Source of the DNA: Siphonodentalium dalli
Lineage: Eukaryota > Mollusca > Scaphopoda > Gadilida > Siphonodentaliidae
Direction of reading: 5' to 3'
Assembly (NCBI GenBank): GCA_032622095.1
Contig: CP136061.1
Location: 125,254,754 to 125,318,753, forward strand
DNA length: 64,000 nt
Shown: one piece after another, positions 48,433 to 60,181 of the stretch
Layout: each line of letters opens with the position of its first letter
Position numbering within the stretch: position 1 is the first letter of the stretch
Notes under the pieces: model-generated
What the model was told of the DNA's origin: nothing
The model's database searches: none
What the model saw: only the letters and a program-made list of their open reading frames with translations
Made by a program: the position numbers and the translations under genes

Positions 48433-48934
48433 TTAAATGTACGGTTGGCCTTGGCGGTGGGTATCCTGTGAAAATATTTCCACTCGTCAAAAACCGCCAC
48501 AAACAGAAATAACAACAAAATGTAGACAGACTTTGTCCGTATACAAATAAGAAATATCGCATAAACAGTATGTTATTGTCATATATTTGACCATTGTTAT
48601 GTAAACAAAAGCATCAAAAGTTACTTTTCTTGTGTTTGTTTATATTATGATGGTAAACATAAAGAGCGTTCTTTGTTGGTGAATTCCCGATATGGAACGA
48701 ATAAAGAGCGTTTATGCCATCTGTGTGTGATTAGCCAGCAGCATTGTGCTGTCTTCTGTAACACAATCAGGCTCTTGCTTAGGTAACATATAGTAAATCT
48801 TTATGATAACATTCTGTTTACGCGATGGTCATGGTATATATGAACGAAACTGTATGCGTTTTAATGTTTTTCTGTTTACGGTGATTGGAACAAATATGAA
48901 TATTTTCGACAACTAAGGCCGCACGTGCCTTTAA
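48433..48934 (+). mobile_element. TTAA MITE family 1, copy D
   Basis: 502 bp from TTAAATGTACGGTTGGCCTT to CCGCACGTGCCTTTAA. Its right TTAA is only 6 bp from the start of the 2.5-kb inverted-repeat element. Confidence 0.9.
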
Positions 48935-48940
48935 CCCTTT

Positions 48941-51448
48941 GGTCCGAATCGGCATCTCCAGTTTAGACCTAGTTTAAACTACCAGTTTAAACTGGGTTTA
49001 GTAGTAAAACCAAGTTTTTCTCCACCGCTGGGACGACATAGATTTGGTCGATTGCGTTACCCGTGGGCCACACTTGTTTAATTGCAAGGATAGGAGGCGT
49101 GGTCTGTCTGTTTATTATCTCTACTTGTCAATGCATTGTCCGGTCACGCGACCTGTTGTCGCTATATAATCTCCTAATCAGGGGAATAGCCCGTGCGCTT
49201 TGAGAAATCACGACGAATGCACGGTCTATTGTATAGCGGTTAGATATGATCTAATATCATGGACGAGCATTACTTTTGGAACTCAAAAATATCTCTTGAG
49301 GGCATGGGTGGGGGCCCGCCACAAATACCCCATAGAAACACCACCACCCCGGGGGGTACCATCCGCACGGGTGAAAATGGGGTATGGAACGGGAAGGATT
49401 TCGGCGAATTTGACGGCATGAATGGGTGGCTCGCCCAAAATACCCGATAGAAACATCACCCCTCACACCGGGATAACAGGGGTATGGACAATTTTCGAGA
49501 ACGGTAAGGATTTAGGCTAATTAATTTGGCAGCAGGAGGAGTGGGTGGCACGATCAAAATACACCATAGAACCACCCCCACGGGGGGTGCCACCCGAGGA
49601 GGTGGAAAGTGGGTACGCCCAAATACCGAATAGAAACACCCCAACCTCACCCCCGGGGATTTAAGGGTACATCAAATAACCCATATAAACACCCCACCCC
49701 TCACATCCGGGCGGGGGTGGGGTGTGTTACCACCCGAGGGGTGAAGATGGTATATGAACCATGTTCGAGAACGGTAAGGATTTCGGCCAATTTGACTACA
49801 GGGGTGTGTGGCCCGCTCCAAATATCCATATAGACACCCACCCTCATCCCTGGAGGGTACCACCCTGCTGGGGTGAAAATGGGGTATGGAGCATTTTATT
49901 CATTATTCGCAAAAACATGCCTCTGTTGGTCAATATTACGGCATGTGTAGGTGGCCCGCCCCAAATACCCCATAGAAACACACCCACCCCTCACCCGGAT
50001 GTCGGAATGGGGTATGGACCGTTATCGAGAACGGTAAGGATTTCGGCTAATATGACGTCATTGGTGGGCGGCCCGCCCTCAAATTTAGTCCATAGAAACA
50101 CCCCACCCTCATCGCGGGTGGTTCTACCCGAGCGGGTGAAAATGGGGTCCGGGTGGGGGTTGGGGTGTTTCTATGGGGGGCATTTGGGATGTGCCACCCA
50201 CCGTCCATACCCCATATCACCCCCTCGGGTGGTACCCCCGGGTGAGGGTGTTTCTAGGGGATAGTTGGAGCGGGCTACCCACACTGCTGACGTCAAATTG
50301 ACCGAAATCCTTACCGTTCTCGAAAATGGTCCATACCCCATTTTCACCTCCTGGGGTGGTTCTCCCAGCGTTCAGGGTGGGCTGTTTCTATGGGACATTT
50401 GAGCGGGCCATCCATCCATGCCGTCAATTAACCGAAATCCTTACCAGTCTCGAAAATGGTCCATAACCCACGTTCACCCCCTCGGTGGTAACCCCCCCCC
50501 CCCCGGATGTGAGGGGTGGGGTGTTTCTATGGGTTATTTGGGGCGGGCCACCCACCCATACCATCAAATTGGCCGAAATCCTTACAGGTCTCCAAAATAG
50601 TCCATACTCCACCCCCTCAGGGTGGCCGTTACCCTCCCCCGGGTGAAGGCTGGGGTGTCTCTGATGGGTATTTGGGAGGGCCACCAACCCATGCGTCAAA
50701 TTGACCGAAAGAGACCTTTTTGTGAATAAGGAATCAGTTTCAAAAGTCATGTTCGTGTCTAACGTGTCAGTCTGATCAGTCCGATCCCGCCATGCTCTCA
50801 GCCGCCAAATCGACATCAGAACGAGCTAATTGCAAACAGACATAATATAGCAAGAATCACACTGGCACATATTTTGTTAGAATTTATCTCATAAGTACCA
50901 ACATCGCCTCCCCGAATTCCACTAAGACTCTCCTGCATCTACATTGAGTGACAAACGCCCGCGCATAAACGCCTCCCCCAATTCAACATAAACACTCCCA
51001 TATTCACGAAGAAACAACATCAATATTGGGCGAAAAATATCGGCCGAATAATTAAAACCCAAAAAACTAGGTTTTAGTCAAACCTGGGGTAGGGTGGTTT
51101 AACTTTGAATTTTTTTCAAAGTATATTTAAAGGTGTATGTTCGAGGCGAGACGTATGGTACGTATAAATCATATATACCTAAGCTTATACTGATGATTAT
51201 ATAGCCAATTCACCCCAAACAATTAGTAATATTACCATAACTTTATCACGTTAATAAAACCTAGTTTCAACTTAAACTGAGTTTATCACAAAACTTGGTT
51301 TAAGTACGCTAAAACCCAGTTTTACTCCCATAAACCTGGTTTAACTACTGTAAAACCAAGTGTAAACCCTACTTAAACCTAGTTTAAACTGGAGTTAAAC
51401 CTGGTCTAGAATAAAACCTAGTCTAAACCAGAGATGCCGATTCGGACC
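48941..51448. mobile_element. Inverted-repeat (foldback-like) element of 2.5 kb
   Basis: The left end GGTCCGAATCGGCATCTCCA followed by GTTTAGAC pairs with the right end (rc GGTCCGAATCGGCATCTCTG then GTTTAGAC). Both termini continue into degenerate AAACCTAGTTTAAACT-type words (48960-49010 and about 51230-51430). The interior is a satellite array arranged as an inverted repeat (49300-50700). No transposase frame was seen, and no target duplication could be defined. Confidence 0.75.
49300..50700. repeat. Inverted satellite array, about 135-bp units
   Basis: Units contain GAACGGTAAGGATTTCGG, a 'gggtgg(c)ccgcccaaatacccatagaaacacc' block and a 'cacc(c)gaggggtgaaaatggggtatgga' block. The first word occurs forward at about 49390, 49500, 49766 and 50028, and reversed at about 50305, 50436 and 50573, so orientation flips near 50150. 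Open frames across it (such as 49761-50264) are satellite read-through. Confidence 0.85.
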
Positions 51449-52254
51449 TCTGAGTTTGAACGTTGATGGTCAATTTAGTGCCAAATCCATATACACGGAT
51501 GTATATTACTGAGATTAATTTGGACAACCAGAGCTGAACTTCGGTTATGTACTGGATGGAGTTCATTTGCAATAAGAAATTCACACACATTCTGTACATG
51601 ACCTTTATGTGTGCATTCAAGCTAGACCACCTTGCATGCACATCATCTTATACATATACAATAATTTTAAGTAAATTAATTTTTCTTCTTTGGTAATTTT
51701 CAAATTAGCCTGAATTAGACATTAAGTGTCATTTACATACTAGTATATGCAGGTAATTATGGGATATAATAATTACAATGTGAACAAAACTGTAATGTGT
51801 CCTGGCCCCTCTTCACATCTATTTAAATAATATTTTTATACTTTTCAGAAGACTATCCAAGGAAGGTTATATTTTTGTTTCTTTCACTAAATGTTATTAA
51901 AACTTTATTTCATGTCTACTTATTTACTTATTGATGGTTGTCAACAACACTGAAACAAATAATTTTACAATTCAAATAATGATTTGACAAAAGTATATTT
52001 AAAAATCAATTTAGTATACAAACACTGATACAAATATTTAGTTCATACATTACACTCATGCATCAACTAACTGTATGAGTAAAGAGACTGTCATGAAGTA
52101 TAAGAATTATTGTAATATTCTGTCATGAGTTGTTAGCTGATATTGTCAGACTGCATTAAGTTCACCCTACCCTAGAGCTATCTGAAGTATTTTTTTTATT
52201 GATCTACACCGTGAACTAGACAATTTTCAATATAAAAACTGCCAAGCAAGCTGA
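51449..52254. other. AT-rich intron, nothing recognised
   Basis: Low-complexity AT-rich DNA with no supported feature. Confidence 0.5.
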
Positions 52255-52575
52255 AACAGACACAATAAAAAAAAAATGCTCGCAAAAAATTCAATGAAAA
52301 TTTTGGGCCCCACCCCCACAATATTCACTATTTTTCCATTTTATATCAACTTATGGGGGTAATTATAACAATATTGAATGTATTAGTGCTTCTCATATTG
52401 CAACAAGCCACAACATATAAACAAATATGTTTAAAACAGTTGAAAATATGTCAATGAAAAAAAAATGCAAAAAAGGTGGTCAAAAACTGTTTCCGGCCTC
52501 GGGTACCCACCCACCCCCCCCCCCCCACCTCATGTCTCGTAAAAAAATCGGCCCCCCCCCCTGGGTTACCGAATG
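52255..52575 (+). repeat. Repeat family P, copy 2
   Basis: A-rich start (about 52265), gccccacccccac, then 'atgaaaaaaaaatgcaaaaaaggtgg', 'tttccggcctcgggtacccaccc' and C runs at 52515-52530 and 52550-52560. The same order of words is seen at 54820-55215. Confidence 0.55.
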
Positions 52576-52689
52576 TTATCGGTTTCTGCAATATTGAGTC
52601 TTATGTTTCAACAGTCACTGTCTGACGACATTTGTTAACTTCGACGAATTGATGTATTGTTCTTCGACACTTGTGTTATCTGATATGGT

Positions 52690-53140
52690 TGTGTGCAACA
52701 TGATTATGATATTCTTGAAGATATACAGTATGAAGCAGGTCGTATTGTAACGGATGCCACTTGGTATGTCAGTAAGTCGACACGTTTGGCAGAAACTGGC
52801 TGGGAAACTTTGAAATCGCGACGTGAAAAAATACAAACTGAAGATAGTCTACAATATGGTGTATGGTTTGGCACCAATATATCTAAGAACTGTGGTACCT
52901 CCAACTCAGTCAGATATCGGGGCGTGTCACAGGACACGACAATGTAATTGTTTTATGCATGGTCCCAGTTTTCGATAACGATTATCATAGAAGATAATTC
53001 TTTCCCTCGACAACCATGGTGTGGAACAACATTGACACAAGCAGGATTGCCATGAATTCGATAGTAACATTCTCAAAGTCATTGAATTCTAACCTGAACG
53101 AGATCCCTAAATGGTTTAATTTTGCCTATACACGCAAGCG
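52690..53140 (+). pseudogene. LINE RT C-terminal remnant
   Basis: It reads DIQYEAGRIVTDAT...RLAETGWETLKSRREK (52711-52845), the post-thumb region of CR1-like elements ('l..iQy.AariVtGat......l..etgw..L..RR..h'). After at least two frame changes it reads TMVWNNIDTSR (about 53018-53050), then FSKSLNSNLNEIPKWFN, the usual C-terminal end. The RT core and a 3' tail are missing. Confidence 0.8.
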
Positions 53141-53158
53141 CATGTTTTGTATTCCCGA

Positions 53159-53932
53159 CTAAGGGTCAATCCACATCGGGCGCGAGCGAGCGATTTTTAC
53201 GGCCGTTTTGTCGTCGTAGTGATTCAAAGCGCGCGATTTTTATATTCGCATCGAAAGGATCACTTCGTCGCGCGCGATGGTTTTGGTTGATAGTCGTTTG
53301 AGAGCATCATTTACAGGCAGGTCACAGATACAATGTATATGGAAATTTTAATCAGAAGTTGCTAAACATATACAGTCATGTGAGTGTTTTTCAAACTCAT
53401 TTAATTGTCAAATATAGTATGTCACAGCAATTCTCACAGCAATTGTGTTTAATTGAATTTCATTCTGTAATTCCAGTTTGTGCGTTTTTTATCGGGGGGG
53501 TCAAATTTGTGGGCAAAGTGACTTCACAAGCTTGTTGGAATGGATTGGGACCAAAAATCAACCAGACGATCCTGTTATCATGTCGAGGTCTTCCCATGCA
53601 TATTCTCTTCTCATTTATCCTTGCACTTCAGTTATCAGCATGTCGCTAAAGTTCTCCACCACCTTTGTTGTCGCGACAACGAATGAATGTGTCGCCTTCA
53701 AATAGGAGGAAAACGCACGTATAAATATCCTATTTGACAGCGACATAATTATCCCGCTGGTTTGCCACAAAGCGAGAAATCGACGAAGCATAAAATCACT
53801 GCTGTAATTGCCTCGTGGCCAGAGGTTCAGTCGCTTGCGGTGTGAATATAAATATCGCACGCTTTGAAATGCTACGACGACAGAAAACGGCCATTATAAT
53901 CGCGCGCTCGCGTCCGGTGTGGATTGACCTTA
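53159..53932. mobile_element. DNA transposon with about 95-bp terminal inverted repeats
   Basis: The left end TAAGGGTCAATCCACATCGG and right end (rc TAAGGTCAATCCACACCGGA) remain aligned for about 95 bp, including gcgcgagcg, acggccgtttt, gtcgtcgtag and tttatattcgcatcg. The outermost TAA/TTA could be the target duplication, which would fit a PIF/Harbinger-type 3-bp site, but this is a guess. The interior contains an 81-codon minus frame (53615-53860) that I do not recognise. The element ends 287 bp before the transmembrane exon. Confidence 0.8.
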
Positions 53933-54219
53933 TATTGCTCCACGACCTGTCTAGTGGTTGCTCATTATTGAAATGAACAAAAGATGTACTGCTATGGCAG
54001 CAGCTATGCGCATGTCATATATCCGACGATCATGCAACAATAGTCAGACTTCCTTGCTTGGATAGTCTTAGACAGCGGCGACATCTATCAGATCGACGAC
54101 CACAGATTGATTTGCGGTTAGCCTCGCCCAGTATAAACAACCTGGGTTTATATATAAAACCTGTTGGTGAATACGAGCCCTGATGTCCTGTTAATGTACA
54201 TTGATTTTATTTTTTTCAG

Positions 54220-54304
54220 AACCTTTCCCTGCATATGGTATTGTGATCATAGTGCTGGGTTCACTGCTGATAGTCGTCCTGATAGTCGCAACTCTGCTGT
54301 ATAG
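54220..54304 (+). CDS. Receptor guanylyl cyclase, transmembrane exon
   Basis: An 85-bp internal exon: strong acceptor ATTTTTTTCAG ending at 54219, donor GTAAGT at 54305. With the single base left by 42270-42408, it reads KPFPAYGIVIIVLGSLLIVV followed by LIVATLLY and an open Arg codon (phase 2 end). That is one hydrophobic helix of about 22 residues closed by Y-R, exactly where receptor guanylyl cyclases cross the membrane before the kinase-homology domain. It is too short to identify alone; the call rests on phase, order and strand agreement with the three upstream exons. The next exon (juxtamembrane/kinase-homology) was not recognised in the remaining 9.7 kb. Confidence 0.87.
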
Positions 54305-54819
54305 GTAAGTTAAGCACAGTCGTGTGGAAAACGTTGCCGATCTTTAAAATCCAACGAGCCCGTTTCTCGATAGTGGTAATTGACACATTTCGAATAATGA
54401 CCTACTACGGCGCAGATGGCTATCTTGTTGGCCCGTTGCCAGGATAGATAATTCTGCAAAACCTACGAAGACAACACTTTCGCGTTATTACTCGGCTGCC
54501 GGTAAATACTATCCATATCAGGTATAAGAAACTAGCAAACTCGGTCGTATATATACACCGCCCCTTTTCGTGCATGGTTCGAAAATCCGAGTTTGTCATG
54601 AATAGAACAAGCGCTGTCGTTCGGTCGAATGTGCTATTACATGTGAGTTACCGACAAAACCACCAGTGGCCAATTTCCTATGAAACGATCGCGAAGTCAA
54701 CATGCACACATATTAAACTTCTAATGGTTTTCTCCTAAATTTAAATAATTAAATAACCGCTTATATTTTGGAATGAACTGTCTCATCATCAGTGCATGGG
54801 CATTAGTATGTTCAGTGAT

Positions 54820-55215
54820 GATTCCTCACCACTCAGACAGGGGGTGGGGGCGTCGGTCAAAAGTAAAAACATATCACGCTGAAAATGGCCTTAGTTACCC
54901 TTGGACTACACAAAGAACCAAAAACAATGGAGAAAAAAAAATTTGCAATTTATTTTTGCAATTTTTTTTCCATTTTTAGGTGCCACGCCCACTAAAATGA
55001 AAACAGAAATAATGAGTTTCAAAGCAAATAAAACCAATAACTTTACCTATTATGTTCTAAAGTGGCCACTGAAGACATAGCAAAACTCAAATTTCTTGTA
55101 TCGGTGAAAAAAATGACAAAAAGTGGATTTTTTTAAATGGTCCGGCCGCGGGGGACCCACCTCCCTAGGCCCTATATGTTGCAATTTTTTTCCCACCCCC
55201 CCCCCCCCCAGAAGC
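54820..55215 (+). repeat. Repeat family P, copy 3
   Basis: It includes A/T runs (54930-54980), ggtgccacgcccac, 'gaaaaaaatgacaaaaagtgg', 'tggtccggccgcgggggacccacc' and a C run at about 55195-55209, in the same order as 52255-52575. Confidence 0.55.
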
Positions 55216-55699
55216 AATATTCTCGTTACAGTGGGATTTCCTTCTCAGTTTCCCCTATTGTAGCGGAAGCCATTTGCCCGGTGGTATAAATTTCACTCCT
55301 ATCACCACACAACTGGGGATTACACCGGGCACAGCATCCCAGATCTATCAAGGGAATACTGGAGATTCAATCGCCCAATAAGATTTAGACGTTCTGTAAT
55401 TGAGCGTAGTTTACGAGCTTCGTTGGGAATACTGTAACCTCTCAGATGACATGCATCGGCGAAGGCAATTGAGTGAATTTCACAAGGGAACTGCCTTTGG
55501 TTATTTGTTTAACGATCTTGCCCGTCTGTCACATATAGCCTGATATGGGATTTCTCGCGGTGTCCTTGTCCCTTTCAATTGGACAAACGCCATTCAAATT
55601 CGTGAAACTGGCATGTCTGACGTCAAAGGTCTTATATATATGTTTAAATTGTCGGCGTGATATACGATCTTCTGGAAAAGTATTTAGATAGTCGACAGC

Positions 55700-57070
55700 A
55701 GCGAGTAAATGTTTCAAATTCCAATTCAAGCTGGAAGTGTGTCTCAGCTGGTTTGCCCCAGGGATCCATACTCGGCCCTCTGCTGTTTTGTCTACATTAA
55801 CGACATTGTGGAAAATGTTACGAGCAATATAAGGCTTTTTGCTGACGATACGTCTTTATATCTTTCGATTGAAGACCCCATATTGGCCGCAGAAGTTATT
55901 AACAACGACATCATGTTGATATTCGAGTGGTCACAAAAATGGTAAGTTAAATTCAATCCCATCAAAACAGTCACTTCTGATATCATGGAAAACCGACGCT
56001 ATCGACCACCCACCACTTCAGATGTCTGGGCAGAATATTGAAGAAATTGAAACACACAAGCACCTTGGTCTAACTTTTAATGGGGCATGATCATATAACT
56101 GATATTGAAAATCGAGCTGCAAGTCGACTTTATATACTGAGAAAGTATAAATTCATTCTGGACAGAACCATGGAACGCATATACTTATCATACATTCGTC
56201 CGGTAATGGAATATTCTTCCTCGGTATGGGATAGTTGCAGATGAGGATTCAAGCTATCTCGAAGACATCCAATAAGAAACCACGCGATTGGTCACATGGG
56301 CAACTAGAAGCTGTAGTAATGAATCTTTATTACGAGAAACCGGCTGGGACACACTTTCGAGCAGAAGAGAAAACGCAAAACTTATTAAATTTTTCAAAAG
56401 GGCCCCAGGTGCCCCCGTTGTCTTGCGACAAGATATGAAATTTCATTCCTACCAGCTACCGTAAAACTATGGAATAACCTTCCACCAGAAGCGAAAAGTT
56501 GTGACTTAGTTTCAGATTTCAAGAGATATATCTCCAAAGATCGCAATACTAAACCGTCATATCGTTATACAACGTTTACAAGACCAAGTCAAATCTACCA
56601 CTGTCGTCTGAGAACCTACTGCAGTAACTTGAAATATGACCTGTTTTGCAATCACTTAAATAATAATCCATTCTCAGATTCTGGGGAACTGGAGACCGCC
56701 GAACATTTTTTACTTCATTGTCCGCATTACAAAAAAGAGAGAGATTACTGTTTTGTGAGTCCTAATATTACATTAAATGTTAACACTTTGCTTAATGGAT
56801 CGGTTAACTTACGTAAAGTGAAAATACAGTCATTGTTATGTCACTTCAAAGGTTCATATAGATAGAACCAAACGATTTGATTGAGTACCATCACTAACTG
56901 ATATACAGATCTCATCTAAAGATTAGTGAAAACGGTCGGTCTCCTGCTCATTTTTCCCGAACACCCCTAAATGAATAACATGATTACAATGAATGGGAGA
57001 ATTCATTTCGGATAGAAAGGGTTAAAAGGGGGTATGTTCAAATCAAGTGGAATAATTGATTGACTGATTG
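55700..57070 (+). pseudogene. LINE RT remnant (palm to C-terminus), frame-broken
   Basis: From about 55727 it reads 'GSVSQLVCPRDPYSALCCFVYINDI' in broken frames, a decayed 'SGVPQGSiLGPLLFl.yINDi'. It then gives RLFADDTSLYLSIEDP with the catalytic FADD at 55838-55849, then WLVKFNP-type and 'YILRKYKF...MERIYLSYIRPVMEYSSSVW' thumb segments (about 56120-56230). A C-terminal knuckle-like AEHFLLHCPHY lies at about 56698-56730. The frame ends at 56863, and a probable 3' simple tail (attgattgactgattga) lies at 57054-57070. Many stops and shifts make it a relic of a CR1/Jockey-like element distinct from the 3.4-kb copy. Confidence 0.85.
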
Positions 57071-57730
57071 AGGGCTCAAAATAGTTTTAGCCGTTAGGCC
57101 ATATCACGACCAAGAACAGAATTGGGTATCAAACAAGATCGTAGCGAAGCAACTGTGCAGATAACATACAGTGGATTAGATTAAAACAATGACCTGTGTA
57201 CAAACAGAATAACACAAGAGGAATGTAAATTAAAGTACTGTCTACTGTGCAAATATACTATAAAATGTGGTAAAGTAATACAAGAATACATAATAAATAT
57301 CAAATAAATTACACGAAATTGCCAAGGCTGCACATCGAAATATGTAAAGTACTTTTTAGCATCAGGTTTTGCATTGATAAGGTATTTATAATATTTGATG
57401 AATCGCGCATGAACCTTTATCAAAGCTGACAGTCGGGTGGCTGAAATAGAAGAATGTCACCCAACCGATAGCCTCAATCTACACATACGTTTTAGTGCCT
57501 TTTAGTGGTAAACATTTCTCTCATAAAGCATCTGTTTGATTGTTCACATAAAAACTTCTCTTTACGAGAATATAAATGTTGGAGATACTTCGGCTATTTG
57601 TGTTTCGAAGCAACTGTCGATCTGTGTTGTGGGGCAATAACATCAACACCTATAGACTGTATGCACTAACTGGCTCCGCTTGAGTGGATTGCATGTGAGT
57701 AGCGGGTTCTCTTTAGTACAATTTTCCATA

Positions 57731-58126
57731 GCCTGTGATATACAGGTTCTGGGACAGTGTTATATCACAATCCCCCCGAAAATACGCACATAATCGACTT
57801 AAAATGTTAAATGTGTACATAATGTGATGATTTGATTCTGAAATAAGCATATAATGGACTCTTATTCGTTATTTCGTTTTATGGCACGCGATTCAGTGAA
57901 AACAACTGTTAAAGAGCTAACACACGAAAGGTCATGAGATGGCTTATTTATGCCATTGCGCGCACATAATCTGCTTACAGTCGCCTCATTGTGAGTCGAA
58001 TATGTTACTAAAATGTTCTCATTTCAGCACATTATTGACTGAAAATGAGGGATTCTAAGCAGATTATGTACCTAAAATAAGTTTCTTATCAGCAGATAAT
58101 CTGCTGATTTTCGGGAGAACAGGCTG
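57731..58126 (-). repeat. Repeat family R, copy 3 (reversed, near full length)
   Basis: On the minus strand it begins CAGCCTGTTCTCCCGAAAAT, has the internal hairpin arms cataatctgcttagaatcc and taagcagattatgtgc, the 'ttttcactgaatcgcgtgccataaaacgaaataac' block, and ends near ATTTTCGGGGGGATTG. Inner ends CCCGAAAAT...ATTTTCGGG are inverted, so the family may be a MITE. Confidence 0.75.
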
Positions 58127-59250
58127 TTTTTCACGTCAAGTAACGGCTGTCCAGCAATACTTTGAAATGTCTTATCAATAACAAATACAGCAGGTCTTTT
58201 AATAGTGGGATGGAACCAAATACTACGGGAATACCCCAGCATCATTGGAAGTAAGTAGGACATCATTCTTACGATCAGGTCGTGGTGTCACATTTGGGGA
58301 GTCTTACCCCTCCCAGTGGGGTGGTAGGCATATTCTACTCATGGCCTTCACGTGCGAACCTGAAGTGGAACACGGGTACTTTTAGGCGTCACACACATAA
58401 GATTGTCCAAATTGCATTAAAAGTTAATGAATAAAGCTGTACTAATGTCGCTTATTAGAGGTGACGAATCTTATCCAAATGTTCGCTGTACAAAGTTGTG
58501 GGGTCCGTGGGTACCGGATGCAATTCGATTCGGTTAAAACCCCTCGTTAAATAAAACATTATTAAGTGTCCATCGGCTAAGGGTAGCCCAGCTCACGTTG
58601 ATTGAATCCGATTATGTTCGGTGCTTCTTGAATAATAAATAGCGTTGGAATTAGTTGCCGTCGATGATGAATACCAATATTTACCGTCTGGTTGAAGGTA
58701 GCAATTAATAATTTGGTATCCAATTATCATTCGTTTCCATTGTGTTGGCCAGTGCACAAAAACTGGTTGCAGGCACAGTAAGTATACATGGGGCTGACCT
58801 GACCTGTTCCAGTTTGCTGGACAAATAATCACTCCAGATGTCAACCATGAATGAACTTTGGAGCACGAACCCACACATATACGTGTTCTAATGTGTGCAT
58901 ATACGCATGGGAGTTTGTATGGTCAATATATGAACTGATTTACGTCTTTCAACAACATTTTAACCCTTTCTTGACTGGAGCTTCCTGCAATTAAGGGAAA
59001 ACCCTGTGCCAATCTATTCTCTTATATATGCGAGTCTCCCGTTAACCTAACAATATTTACCTTCAACTTGTCGGTGCATTGTTTTTATACATGCGAGGCT
59101 CCCTATGGACGAAGATAATATTTAATGCTGCACCAGAACAGCTCCCGTCATGAAAGAGTTACATATTAAAACGGAAAACATTTCGCCAAGGATTTGTTAT
59201 GTTAATTTCAATGCGTAATGTTAAATTATCTGTTCTTACCTGCTTCAGCA
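58127..59250. other. Intron background, nothing recognised
   Basis: A minus-strand frame at 58593-58874 (93 codons) has no recognisable domain. Words related to the 21069-21122 inverted repeat occur at 59030-59105. Confidence 0.5.
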
Positions 59251-59754
59251 TTAAAGGCACGTGAGGCCTTATTTGTCGAAAATATTCATATTTGTTCTAA
59301 TCACCGTAAACAGAAAAAACATTAAAACGCATACAGTTTCGTTCATATATACCATGACCATCACGTAAACAGCATGTTATCATAAAGACCTACTATATTT
59401 TACCTAAGCAAGAGCCTGATAGCTGTTACCGAAGACAGCACAATGATACTGGCTAATCACACATAAATGGCATAAACGCTTTTTATTAGTTCCATATCAG
59501 GAATTCACCAACAAAGAACGCTCTTTATTTTTACCATCATAATATAAACAAACACCAGAAAAGTAACTTTTTATGCTTTTGTTTACATAACAATGGTCAA
59601 ACATTTGACAATAACATACTGTTTATGCGATATTTCTTATTTGTATACGGACAAAGTCTGTCTACATTTTGATGTTCTTTCTGTTTGTGGCGGTTTTTGA
59701 CGGGTGGAAATATTTTCACAGGATACCCACCGCCAAGGCCAACCGTACCTTTAA
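59251..59754 (-). mobile_element. TTAA MITE family 1, copy E (reversed)
   Basis: Reverse orientation: TTAAAGGCACGTGAGGCCTT at the left, AAGGCCAACCGTACCTTTAA at the right, 504 bp. It shares diagnostic bases with copy C. Confidence 0.9.
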
Positions 59755-59830
59755 CATAACATTTTCTTGTTTTCTTGATTCGTGTATATATTTCACTTCA
59801 TGGTCTACGTAGAAGTATCATCTAAATATA

Positions 59831-60172
59831 CAGCCTGTTCTCCTGAAAACCCGCTCATATTCCGTTTATGATAGAAATTGTTTTAGGTAGATAATCTGCT
59901 TAGAATAGCCTTATCTCGAGCTATTGTGCTGAAAATGATAGCGTTTTATTCACATTATCGACTCATGATAAGGCGATTCTAAGCAGATTATCTAAGCGGA
60001 CAATGACACAAATAAGACAGCTCACGACATTTCAGGTGTACGCTCTTTAATGGGTGTTTTCACTGTGGCCCGCGCAATAAAACGAAATAGCGGATATGAC
60101 TCCATTATCTGCTTATTTCAGAGTCAAATAATCACATTATGTCCTTATTTCACGTTATAGGTCGATTATTAT
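59831..60172 (+). repeat. Repeat family R, copy 4 with internal hairpin
   Basis: It starts CAGCCTGTTCTCCTGAAAAC. The arms TAGATAATCTGCTTAGAAT (about 59889) and ATTCTAAGCAGATTATCTA (about 59973) are exact complements about 65 nt apart and extend through GCCTTAT/ATAAGGC. The conserved 'cactgtggcccgcgca-ataaaacg' half follows. Confidence 0.8.
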
Positions 60173-60181
60173 GTTTAAAAA

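Noticed and set aside
49761-50264. 167-codon frame, Pro/Gly/Thr rich
   Set aside because: It is read across several satellite units; the reading continues only because the repeat has no stop in that frame.
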